Shown one piece after another: positions 1 to 6,786 of a stretch of DNA of 48,154 nucleotides. The position numbers and the translations under genes were made by a program. The DNA comes from Aequorivita sp. (GTDB taxonomy: Bacteria > Bacteroidota > Bacteroidia > Flavobacteriales > Flavobacteriaceae), in assembly GCA_024637015.1 (NCBI GenBank), contig JAGXGE010000025.1:1-48154 (forward strand), given 5' to 3'. Under the pieces are notes generated by a model. That model had not been told where the DNA came from. It saw only the letters and a list, made by a program, of their open reading frames with translations, and did not search any database. Each line of letters opens with the position of its first letter. Positions within the stretch are counted from its first letter, which is position 1.

Positions 1-140
1 AGCTGAGCCCGCTGGGCCAGGGCTGGGACGGTACCTACGGGGGAAGCCCGCTGCCATCGAGCGATTACTGGTTCCGCATCGAGTACACCGAGGAGGGACA
101 GGCAAAGGAATTTAAAGGACATTTTACCTTAAAACGATAA
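1..140 (+). CDS. C-terminal end of a T9SS type B (gliding motility-associated) secreted protein, partial
   Basis: The open frame enters from the left edge (first full codon at 3) and stops with TAA at 138-140, giving the last 45 residues of a larger protein. They include the run LGQGWDGTYGG, then SSDYWFRI and a basic end FTLKR. This is the pattern of the type B C-terminal sorting domain (gliding motility-associated CTD) that sends proteins through the type IX secretion system to the cell surface. What the exported part does cannot be known because it lies outside the window. The first 33 or so codons are very GC-rich (CTG, AGC, CCG, GGC, GAG), unlike every other gene here, and the last dozen codons switch to normal AT-rich usage. 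A strong terminator follows. Confidence 0.8.
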   Translation, partial: LSPLGQGWDGTYGGSPLPSSDYWFRIEYTEEGQAKEFKGHFTLKR

Positions 141-160
141 ACACTGAATTTGTAAAATTA

Positions 161-187
161 AAACCCCGCAGTTTTGCGGGGTTTTTT
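161..187 (+). terminator. Rho-independent terminator
   Basis: A perfect 10-bp stem (AAACCCCGCA paired with TGCGGGGTTT) with a GTTT loop is followed by further T residues. It lies 20 nt after the stop codon of the sorting-domain protein. The A-rich left flank means it could also work on the other strand, for the FadL-type gene that ends at 358. Confidence 0.9.
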
Positions 188-357
188 AATGCTATAAAAT
201 TGTTTGAAGGTATTGGTTGAATTATCTGATAAGACTTGTGAAGATATATCTGTATTGCAAATCAATTTTTAAAAGAAGTAAATCTTCAGAAAAAAGTAAT
301 AAGAAAATTATTCAATGGCGCAGAATATTATTAATCTGCGGCTAAATTCAAAAGTAA

Positions 358-1878
358 TTAGAAGTTAAAACCCAAAGATGCTATAAAATTGCTGTAAATT
401 GAATTTATATTAGCAGTGTCAGTTAAACCAACTGAATATAATTGTTGATTTCGTTCCTGTTCAGACCTAGAGTAGGCAAGATCACAAGTGAATCGTCCAA
501 AATTATAGCCTGCACCAACTGAAAAACCCATTAAATCACCAATAATTGTACTGTCTTGATATGGACTTTCTTCATAATGAAATCCTCCACGAAGGCTTAA
601 TTGATTTCTGCGAAATTCAGCACCTATTCTATATGTAGAAACAGCTTTTAATGTGTTTTCTAAAGTGCTGTTTAAGTCATTGAAATTTGGGCCATTTATA
701 GGAATGAATTCTATTTGGGAATACTCTTTATAGGAGTAGTCAAAACTAAGTAATCCATTTAGGCCAAAAATATAGGCAGCACTTGCTGAAATTTTTCCGG
801 GAGTTCTTAAAGTGTAGTCTTCATATACATTTATTATTCGTGGATCCAAAAACTCATTAAAGGTTTGGCCTTCAAAAACACGTCGGCTTTTGAGGCTCTG
901 TGTGGTTTCTTCAGAAAGTTGGAACCAAGTGGGTGTGTCAAGGCTTAACCCAAACCGTAAATTGTTGGCCACTTTTGCAATTCCTCCAACTTGTGCAGAA
1001 ATCCCAGCGCCAGTAACAGAAAGATTATTTTCAAAGCCAACTCTGTTTACTGTAGAGCCAGGATTTCCGTTGCTTTCCAGTAAAAAAGAACTTTGATCAA
1101 ATTCAATGGTGTGGGTGTTTATATTTATTCCGAAGAAAAGATCATTTGTGATTTGAGTAGAAAGATTTATAGAAAATTTACTATTGTATCCTTGTGAAAG
1201 GTATGCGTACTCTTGGTTAAAATTTCCACCAGAAATATTGGAAGTATAAGCTGTATTGGAAGGATTATTTGGATCAACGGGGTCAAAAAGAAACGCTTGA
1301 TAGCCTAAAAAAGCATTTTGGGCAGCATTCCCCTCATATTCTCCAAGGTATTGATATAAATCTGAAATGGACTCACCAGACTGTAATTGTAAAAGATTTA
1401 AAGGAATTCCTTGCGCTTGTGCTAAGAAAAAATCGCCGATAGAATTGGTTCCGGTTCCAGCTATATATAATTCGTTGTCGAAACTTTTATTGATGGTATA
1501 ATTCAATCCAATTGTAAACTTTTTGAAAGCCGATTCTTCGTTTGAATTATTTATAACGAATATACCGCCCAATTGATTTAAAGCCACATCATCTGAAAAA
1601 CTTTTTTCGCTGTTGTTGAAGTAATTTGCTTTGTTTTCAACATCGAATAGGGAAGCGGAAAACATTAAGCTGGAATTCAGAAAAACTGCACCACCGGCAG
1701 GATTCGTGCTTATAGCTGAAAAATCACCACCTAAAGCGCCCATCGCCCCGCTCAGGGCTGTAAAACGGGCTGTGCCAATGTTTTGTTCGGTACTGTACCT
1801 TAAGCCGTCTGTTGTGTTTTGGGCTTCCATAACTACCAAAGAACAAACAGCTATAACGAAGAATGATATTCTTTTCAT
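358..1878 (-). CDS. OmpP1/FadL-family outer membrane protein
   Basis: A 506-residue protein with a cleavable signal peptide (MKRISFFVIAVCSLVVMEAQ) and then the family signature of an N-terminal plug: GLRYSTEQNIGTARFTALSG, GALGGDFSAISTNPAG. The rest alternates short amphipathic strands and ends in an aromatic residue (LGFNF), as beta-barrels recognised by BAM do. Members of OmpP1/FadL (Toluene_X) carry hydrophobic molecules across the outer membrane; in Flavobacteria they are often labelled hemin receptor without proof. The gene lies 36 nt downstream of the Tyr/Gly-rich lipoprotein gene on the same strand, so the two are probably co-transcribed and divergent from proS. The substrate is unknown. 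Confidence 0.85.
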   Translation of the reverse strand: MKRISFFVIAVCSLVVMEAQNTTDGLRYSTEQNIGTARFTALSGAMGALGGDFSAISTNPAGGAVFLNSSLMFSASLFDVENKANYFNNSEKSFSDDVALNQLGGIFVINNSNEESAFKKFTIGLNYTINKSFDNELYIAGTGTNSIGDFFLAQAQGIPLNLLQLQSGESISDLYQYLGEYEGNAAQNAFLGYQAFLFDPVDPNNPSNTAYTSNISGGNFNQEYAYLSQGYNSKFSINLSTQITNDLFFGININTHTIEFDQSSFLLESNGNPGSTVNRVGFENNLSVTGAGISAQVGGIAKVANNLRFGLSLDTPTWFQLSEETTQSLKSRRVFEGQTFNEFLDPRIINVYEDYTLRTPGKISASAAYIFGLNGLLSFDYSYKEYSQIEFIPINGPNFNDLNSTLENTLKAVSTYRIGAEFRRNQLSLRGGFHYEESPYQDSTIIGDLMGFSVGAGYNFGRFTCDLAYSRSEQERNQQLYSVGLTDTANINSIYSNFIASLGFNF

Positions 1879-1914
1879 AGATAAAAACTTAAAAAAGTGG
1901 TTTGATGAATTATT

Positions 1915-2925
1915 TTAACCGCGACCACCACGTCCACCTCCACCACTTCTGCTACTTCCGCTGCTGGAACGTCCACTGCCACCTGAGCTTCTAACAGAAC
2001 CTGAGCTACTGCTTCGAGTAGGTGTAGAGTAATTGCTACTTCTGGTAGTATTGCTTCTAGTGGGTTGTGAATAACTACCACTTCGGTTTGTGTTGGAACG
2101 CGTATTTCTTATTACATTATTTGAATTAGAACGCGTGGTATTGTTACTACGAATAGTTCGTGTAGTATTATTAGCTCTTACATTATTCCGATTTATGCGT
2201 CGAGAAATTTCAGAACGGCTGTAAGAAGAATTTCTTGTGGAAACATTATTTGTTCTTCCTCTAGATTCCGTCCTACTGTAATCGGTATTTCTTCTACCTC
2301 GATTGTATGATATACCATTATAATATGAATTGTTATTGTAATAAGAATTGTAATAACCGTTGCCATAATAATAAGGATAACCATAGCCATAACCATAGCC
2401 ATAATAAGGATAACCCCATCCATAACTTATTCCCCAATAGGGTGAAAAGCCATAATATGGATAATAATCCCAATAGCCACCATACCAATAGGGTCTGTGG
2501 TAGAATCCATAACCATAACCTCCGTAATTATAAATATTAACGGTAATATCTTCTGCATTGCTTCCCCAAGGGCCATAACCTTCTTCATCGCTGTAATTTT
2601 CTTCAATCACAATATTTCCGTCCTCATCTAAACTTTCAGTAGTTGAATAGGCATCAATATCTGTGAAAATAGCACCTTCTTCGGGAAGATTTGAATAAGC
2701 ATTAGTTTTACTTTGAAAATATTGCTGGTAATAATTGGATTTTTCGTTTGAAACATCCTCATTACTGCTTTCCTCTTCTGCATTTGCAGTATTACCGGAG
2801 GAATAAATACCGTCATTTTGATTATATCCGTTATTGTAGGTTCCACAGGATGTGAGTAAAAGGGCTAAGATCCCCACAATTGCTATGGGCATTGAACGTT
2901 TTATATTAAAAATTTGAGTGAACAT
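1915..2925 (-). CDS. Low-complexity Tyr/Gly/Asn/Ser-rich lipoprotein
   Basis: With the start at 2925 (MFTQIFNIKRS) the protein has 336 residues, a hydrophobic signal and a lipobox ending LLTSC (Cys27), so an exported lipoprotein is likely. The ORF extends to a further upstream ATG at 2979, but a proS promoter lies in that stretch and the shorter start gives a proper signal peptide; ATG 2892 is also possible. After an acidic part (about residues 40-115) come a Tyr/Gly-rich stretch with many YGYG, PYYY and YYN units, an Arg/Asn/Thr/Ser-rich basic part, and a Ser/Gly end with GGGGRGGRG. No enzymatic domain is visible. Similar low-complexity proteins sit between FadL-type genes and proS in related genomes. 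The function is unknown; a surface adhesive or matrix role is only a guess. Confidence 0.7.
   Translation of the reverse strand: MFTQIFNIKRSMPIAIVGILALLLTSCGTYNNGYNQNDGIYSSGNTANAEEESSNEDVSNEKSNYYQQYFQSKTNAYSNLPEEGAIFTDIDAYSTTESLDEDGNIVIEENYSDEEGYGPWGSNAEDITVNIYNYGGYGYGFYHRPYWYGGYWDYYPYYGFSPYWGISYGWGYPYYGYGYGYGYPYYYGNGYYNSYYNNNSYYNGISYNRGRRNTDYSRTESRGRTNNVSTRNSSYSRSEISRRINRNNVRANNTTRTIRSNNTTRSNSNNVIRNTRSNTNRSGSYSQPTRSNTTRSSNYSTPTRSSSSGSVRSSGGSGRSSSGSSRSGGGGRGGRG
2355..2420 (-). repeat. Imperfect short tandem repeats inside the Tyr/Gly-rich lipoprotein gene
   Basis: On the plus strand the units ccatag and ccataa with small variations repeat through this stretch. They encode the Tyr-Gly dipeptide runs of the lipoprotein. 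Such repeats can change length by slippage, but they keep the reading frame here. Confidence 0.6.
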
Positions 2926-2941
2926 ATCTGTGGTAATTTTA

Positions 2942-2972
2942 TTGTTGAACATCATAAAAATAAGTAGTTTTG
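2942..2972 (+). promoter_or_regulatory. Bacteroidota-type promoter for proS
   Basis: TTG at 2942-2944 (and again at 2945-2947) precedes TAGTTTTG at 2965-2972 by 20 (or 17) nt, matching the -33 TTG / -7 TAnnTTTG pattern. The expected start of transcription is about 50 nt before the proS ATG. Because it lies beyond codon 1 of the shorter lipoprotein, it also supports the shorter start for that gene. Confidence 0.6.
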
Positions 2973-3027
2973 CGGACAATAACTAATCATTTAACATTGA
3001 CACAACATTTGTGCCAAAAACAGGGCT

Positions 3028-4503
3028 ATGGCAAAGAATTTAACAACTAGGGAAGAAGATTACTCCAAATGGTATAACGAACTGGTAATCAAAGCAGATC
3101 TTGCGGAAAACTCTGGAGTTCGTGGATGTATGGTTATTAAGCCCTATGGATATGCAATTTGGGAGCGAATGCAAGCCGAACTTGACAGAATGTTTAAAGA
3201 AACAGGACATCAAAACGCTTATTTCCCCCTTTTTATTCCGAAATCATATTTCAGTAAAGAAGCAAGCCATGTGGATGGCTTTGCAAAGGAATGTGCTGTT
3301 GTAACGCATTACAGATTGAAAAATGCCGAAGATGGTAGCGGAATAATTGTGGATCCGGACGCAAAGCTGGAAGAAGAATTAATTGTTCGTCCAACTTCAG
3401 AAACAATTATTTGGGACACTTACAGAAAATGGATCCAATCCTATCGTGATTTGCCACTTTTGATTAATCAATGGGCAAATGTGGTGCGTTGGGAAATGCG
3501 AACGCGACTGTTTTTGCGTACGGCTGAATTTCTTTGGCAAGAAGGGCACACAGCCCACGCCACCAAAGATGAAGCCATAGCAGAAGCGGAACAAATGATG
3601 AATGTATATTCAGACTTTGCAGAAAATTATATGGCCATGCCTGTTATAAAGGGTACAAAAACCGAAAGTGAACGTTTCGCAGGAGCTTTGGAAACTTATT
3701 GTATCGAAGCTTTGATGCAGGACGGAAAAGCGCTTCAAGCAGGAACTTCCCACTTTTTGGGACAGAATTTTGCAAAGGCTTTTGATGTAAAGTTTGCAGC
3801 AAAAGACGGTACTTTGGATTATGTTTGGGCAACTTCTTGGGGTGTTTCAACAAGATTGATGGGTGCTTTGGTTATGACGCACAGTGATGACAATGGCTTG
3901 GTTTTGCCTCCAAATTTGGCGCCAGATCAAGTAGTTATTGTTCCAATATATCGAAAAGACGAAGAGTTTGAGGCCGTAGATGAAGTGGCGAAGGACTTAA
4001 TGAAAAAACTGCGTTCCAGCGGAATCCGTGTGAAATATGATAATCGCGATACCCACAAACCAGGTTGGAAATTTAACGAGTATGAATTGAAAGGAGTGCC
4101 GGTAAGAATTGCTATCGGACCAAAAGATGTGGAAAAAGGAACCGTAGAATTAGCTAGGCGTGATACACTTCAAAAAGAATTCATCAGCAATGAAAATGTT
4201 GTTGAGAAGGTAGTTTCATTGATGGATGAAATTCAGAATAATCTATATAAGAAAGCCGTTTCCCATAGAACTGAAAATACTACAGAAGTTTCTTCCTATG
4301 AAGAATTCAAAAAAGTTTTGGACTCTAAAGGCGGGTTTATTTTGGCTCATTGGGACGAAACAGCAGAGACTGAAGAAAAAATTAAAAATGAAACCAAAGC
4401 CACGATTAGATGTATTCCTTTAGACGGAAAGATTGAGGCGGGAGTATGTATGGTTACAGGAAAACCATCGACCAGAAAAGTACTGTTTGCAAGAGCGTAT
4501 TAA
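3028..4503 (+). CDS. proS: Prolyl-tRNA synthetase, archaeal/eukaryotic-like type
   Basis: The 491-residue cytoplasmic enzyme charges tRNA-Pro with proline using ATP. The class II catalytic core is clear: [14 protein letters not shown], then the motif 2 region [26 protein letters not shown], and the [13 protein letters not shown] block. The length and the absence of a large insertion between motifs 2 and 3 mark the type 3 (archaeal-like) form, and the C-terminus ends in the conserved tyrosine (RAY). The anticodon-binding domain follows at about residues 305-410. The gene stands alone on the plus strand, divergent from the lipoprotein/FadL pair, with its own promoter and about 50 nt of leader. 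Confidence 0.97.
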   Translation: MAKNLTTREEDYSKWYNELVIKADLAENSGVRGCMVIKPYGYAIWERMQAELDRMFKETGHQNAYFPLFIPKSYFSKEASHVDGFAKECAVVTHYRLKNAEDGSGIIVDPDAKLEEELIVRPTSETIIWDTYRKWIQSYRDLPLLINQWANVVRWEMRTRLFLRTAEFLWQEGHTAHATKDEAIAEAEQMMNVYSDFAENYMAMPVIKGTKTESERFAGALETYCIEALMQDGKALQAGTSHFLGQNFAKAFDVKFAAKDGTLDYVWATSWGVSTRLMGALVMTHSDDNGLVLPPNLAPDQVVIVPIYRKDEEFEAVDEVAKDLMKKLRSSGIRVKYDNRDTHKPGWKFNEYELKGVPVRIAIGPKDVEKGTVELARRDTLQKEFISNENVVEKVVSLMDEIQNNLYKKAVSHRTENTTEVSSYEEFKKVLDSKGGFILAHWDETAETEEKIKNETKATIRCIPLDGKIEAGVCMVTGKPSTRKVLFARAY

Positions 4504-4529
4504 TTTTTTTTGAAAAAAGTAATTTAGTA

Positions 4530-4560
4530 TTTGCGCCATTCAAAAATAGTTGTATTTTTG
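4530..4560 (+). promoter_or_regulatory. Strong Bacteroidota promoter for tRNA-Glu and rpsT
   Basis: TTTG at 4530-4533 is separated by 19 nt from TATTTTTG at 4553-4560, an exact match to the TTTG-N19-TAnnTTTG consensus of the Bacteroidota primary sigma factor. The tRNA begins 24 nt after the -7 box. It is the best promoter match in the window. Confidence 0.85.
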
Positions 4561-4583
4561 CATCCGCATTAAAAAATAAAAAT

Positions 4584-4655
4584 GGTCCGTTCGTCTAGGG
4601 GTTAGGACGCCAGGTTTTCATCCTGGTAACAGGGGTTCGATTCCCCTACGGACTA
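4584..4655 (+). tRNA. tRNA-Glu (anticodon UUC)
   Basis: The cloverleaf folds fully: acceptor GGTCCGT with ACGGACT (one G-U at the first pair), D-arm GTC...GAC, anticodon stem CCAGG/CCTGG with loop TTTTCAT giving anticodon TTC, and T-arm AGGGG TTCGATT CCCCT. The discriminator is A and the CCA end is not encoded. It is probably transcribed together with rpsT, 26 nt downstream. Confidence 0.96.
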
Positions 4656-4681
4656 CAAAATTAGAATTTAACAAAAACAAA

Positions 4682-4933
4682 ATGGCAAATCACAAGTCAG
4701 CATTAAAGAGAATAAGAAGCAACGAGGCAAAGCGCTTGCGTAACCGTTACCAGCACAAAACTGCCCGTAACGTCATGAAGAAGTTCCAAGAACTTACTGA
4801 CAAGAAAGAGGCTGAAACTATGTTTCCAAGCGTTGTTTCTATGATTGACAAATTGGCGAAGAAAAACATTATTCACTCGAATAAAGCTTCCAATTTAAAA
4901 TCGAATATGGCTAAGCACGTAGCTGCGCTATAA
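4682..4933 (+). CDS. rpsT: 30S ribosomal protein S20
   Basis: An 83-residue, very basic, helical protein beginning MANHKSALKRIRSNEAKRLR, the hallmark of S20, which binds 16S rRNA early in small-subunit assembly. The length matches the family. It follows the tRNA-Glu gene with no terminator in between, so both are expected from the promoter at 4530-4560. A terminator shared with the convergent coaD gene follows. Confidence 0.97.
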   Translation: MANHKSALKRIRSNEAKRLRNRYQHKTARNVMKKFQELTDKKEAETMFPSVVSMIDKLAKKNIIHSNKASNLKSNMAKHVAAL

Positions 4934-4955
4934 TTCTTTTTATTAAAAATTATTG

Positions 4956-4988
4956 AAAACCCTTTCAGGAAACTGAATGGGTTTTTTT
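4956..4988. terminator. Terminator between convergent rpsT and coaD
   Basis: AAAACCC pairs with GGGTTTT around an inner TTCAG/CTGAA stem with a GAAA loop, followed by a T run. The A run on the left allows use from both directions. Confidence 0.8.
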
Positions 4989-5011
4989 GTTGAAGATTTT
5001 TTGAAAATTTA

Positions 5012-5464
5012 TTATTTTTTAACTGAATCTGGAACCAAGCCAGAATAATCTCCATCATTCCGCATTACATCCCTAACAATTGAAGAAGATATATTTGAAA
5101 CTTCCGGCGAACAAATTAGAAAGATGCTTTCAACCTTCGCCATCTTATAATTAGTTTGGGCGATGGGCTGTTCATAATTTAAATCTGAAGTGTTTCGCAA
5201 ACCCCGAACAATAAATTGTGCTTTTTGAGTAATACAGAATCTTGCGGTCAGCCCAGAATAGCTTTTTACAGTTATTTTGGATTCCCCTTTGAAGGTATTT
5301 TTTATAAATTGGATTCTTTCTTCCAAAGTAAACATTGTTTTTTTATCAGCATTTACGCCAATAGCAATAACAAGTTCATCAAAAAGTGGGAGTGCACGGT
5401 TAATAATATCAACGTGCCCAAGAGTAATGGGGTCAAAAGTTCCGGGAAAAACTGCGCGTCTCAT
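5012..5464 (-). CDS. coaD: Phosphopantetheine adenylyltransferase
   Basis: The 150-residue enzyme joins ATP and 4'-phosphopantetheine to give dephospho-CoA, the fourth step of CoA synthesis. It shows the nucleotidyltransferase signature TLGH (residues 14-17) after FPGTFDP, the VKSYSGL segment, RGLRNTSDLNYE, and the second motif ISSSIVRD near the C-terminus. Length is near the family's usual 155-165. It is the last gene of a minus-strand run surE-(membrane protein)-coaD. Confidence 0.96.
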   Translation of the reverse strand: MRRAVFPGTFDPITLGHVDIINRALPLFDELVIAIGVNADKKTMFTLEERIQFIKNTFKGESKITVKSYSGLTARFCITQKAQFIVRGLRNTSDLNYEQPIAQTNYKMAKVESIFLICSPEVSNISSSIVRDVMRNDGDYSGLVPDSVKK

Positions 5465-5519
5465 TTTAAAATTATTGGGTTACTAAGTTAATCAGTTAAA
5501 AATAAAACCACTTTTCTTT

Positions 5520-5807
5520 TCAGAAAAATTTCGAAATCAAAATAGCCAAAGCAGCAATAACTGTTGCCAAAACTACGCCGCGAGCACGATAATATTGATT
5601 CTTTTTTAAAAGAATAAAAAACACGATTAGGTTTAAAATTGCACCCAAAGCAATCAAACTTCCCAGAAAGTCATTTTCTAAGGCTGCTTGTAGTGTTGAT
5701 TCCAAACTAAGTTTTGAAAAAAAGAAGATGTATAAATAGGTGCCTGCCATATTTGCCGCCAAGCCTATTATTAAACCAATCAATATCTCTTTAATATGTG
5801 ATTTCAT
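5520..5807 (-). CDS. Small integral membrane protein of unknown function
   Basis: A 95-residue hydrophobic protein with three predicted membrane segments (about residues 8-30, 49-66 and 76-92) separated by short polar loops such as LKKNQYYRARG. It matches no family I can name. It lies between surE (47 nt upstream) and coaD (55 nt downstream) on the same strand and is probably co-transcribed with them. Confidence 0.75.
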   Translation of the reverse strand: MKSHIKEILIGLIIGLAANMAGTYLYIFFFSKLSLESTLQAALENDFLGSLIALGAILNLIVFFILLKKNQYYRARGVVLATVIAALAILISKFF

Positions 5808-5854
5808 TTGAATCTTTTCCTATTAAAATGCAAAAAATTAATATCTAAAAATTT

Positions 5855-6631
5855 TTAAAAACCCCAAGTGTTGAGTTCTTTCATTGCGTGGTGTGCGGTA
5901 AGATCGAACTGCACGGGAACTACGGAAACAAAACCGTTGTGCAATGCCCATTCATCGGTATCTTCGCCTTTGTCCTCGTTCACAAATTCGCCAGTAAGCC
6001 AGTAATAATCACGGCCGAGTGGATTGGTGCGTTTATCAAATTTTTCTTCCCAATGCGCATTTGCTTGCCGACAGACTTTTATGCCTTTTATTTCGGAAGT
6101 GTTAAGTTTTGGTATGTTCACATTCAGTACGACGCCTTTTGGCAATCCGTTTTTAATGACTTGCTCTGCAATAGATTTTACAAACTTTTTTGATGGCATG
6201 AAATCTGCTTCCAAAGAATAATCCAAAAGTGAAAACCCAATGGAGGGAATGCCCAAAGTGCCTGCTTCAACCGCTGCACTCATTGTTCCGCTATAAATCA
6301 CATTTATGGAAGAGTTACTTCCGTGGTTGATGCCGCTAACGCAAAGGTCCGGCTTGCGTTTCAAAATTTCGTTTACGGCTATTTTTACACAATCCACAGG
6401 TGTTCCGCTGCAACTATATTCTTTATGTGGATCACCATTTACTACTTTTATACTATTGCAATATAATGTATCGTTAATGGTTATTGCATGGCCCATTCCG
6501 CTTTGTGGCGAATCGGGAGCAACAACGCAAACATCACCCAAAGTATTCATGACTTCAATTAAAGTTCGGATGCCTGGTGCGTTAATACCATCGTCATTGG
6601 TAACTAAAATAAGCGGTCTTTTTTTGGACAT
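5855..6631 (-). CDS. surE: 5'/3'-nucleotidase SurE
   Basis: The 258-residue metal-dependent phosphatase removes phosphate from nucleoside monophosphates. The family's metal site begins with the Asp pair in VTNDDGINAPG (Asp13, Asp14), followed by SGMGHAIT and the SGINHGSN block carrying the conserved Asn. The rest, including YSGTMSAAVEAG and PLGRDYYW, fits the family throughout. It is the first gene of the surE-(membrane protein)-coaD run and diverges from the protease gene at 6787. Confidence 0.96.
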   Translation of the reverse strand: MSKKRPLILVTNDDGINAPGIRTLIEVMNTLGDVCVVAPDSPQSGMGHAITINDTLYCNSIKVVNGDPHKEYSCSGTPVDCVKIAVNEILKRKPDLCVSGINHGSNSSINVIYSGTMSAAVEAGTLGIPSIGFSLLDYSLEADFMPSKKFVKSIAEQVIKNGLPKGVVLNVNIPKLNTSEIKGIKVCRQANAHWEEKFDKRTNPLGRDYYWLTGEFVNEDKGEDTDEWALHNGFVSVVPVQFDLTAHHAMKELNTWGF

Positions 6632-6654
6632 AATTTTATAAAACTTTAAGAAAA

Positions 6655-6662
6655 CAAAAATA
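6655..6662 (-). promoter_or_regulatory. -7 element for surE
   Basis: Read on the minus strand this is TATTTTTG, an exact TAnnTTTG box, 24 nt before the surE ATG. No convincing TTG box is seen at the right distance. Confidence 0.45.
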
Positions 6663-6736
6663 CATTTTATAATCTTGAATCTGGAATACAGCGCCCAAGA
6701 AACTGTTTAACAAAAAATTAGTATCGAAATCATTTA

Positions 6737-6754
6737 TTGGCACAGTTTTTTATA
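6737..6754 (+). promoter_or_regulatory. Possible sigma-54-like -24 element upstream of the S41 protease
   Basis: TTGGCAC at 6737-6743 is the -24 half of a sigma-54 promoter. The -12 half (expected TTGC) is only partly matched (TTTA). It lies 33 nt before the ATG at 6787. The same TTTATTGGCAC string occurs before the susC gene. The match is weak. Confidence 0.25.
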
Positions 6755-6786
6755 TAATTTAGGCACTCTTAAATAATACTATTACT

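Noticed and set aside
2355-2420. Regular short repeats suggesting a CRISPR array
   Set aside because: The units are 6-12 bases with no spacers and encode YG dipeptides in a real gene.
2307-2540. Asn/His-rich frame on the plus strand
   Set aside because: It is the complement of the Tyr/Gly-rich repeat part of the lipoprotein; the composition follows from the repeats.
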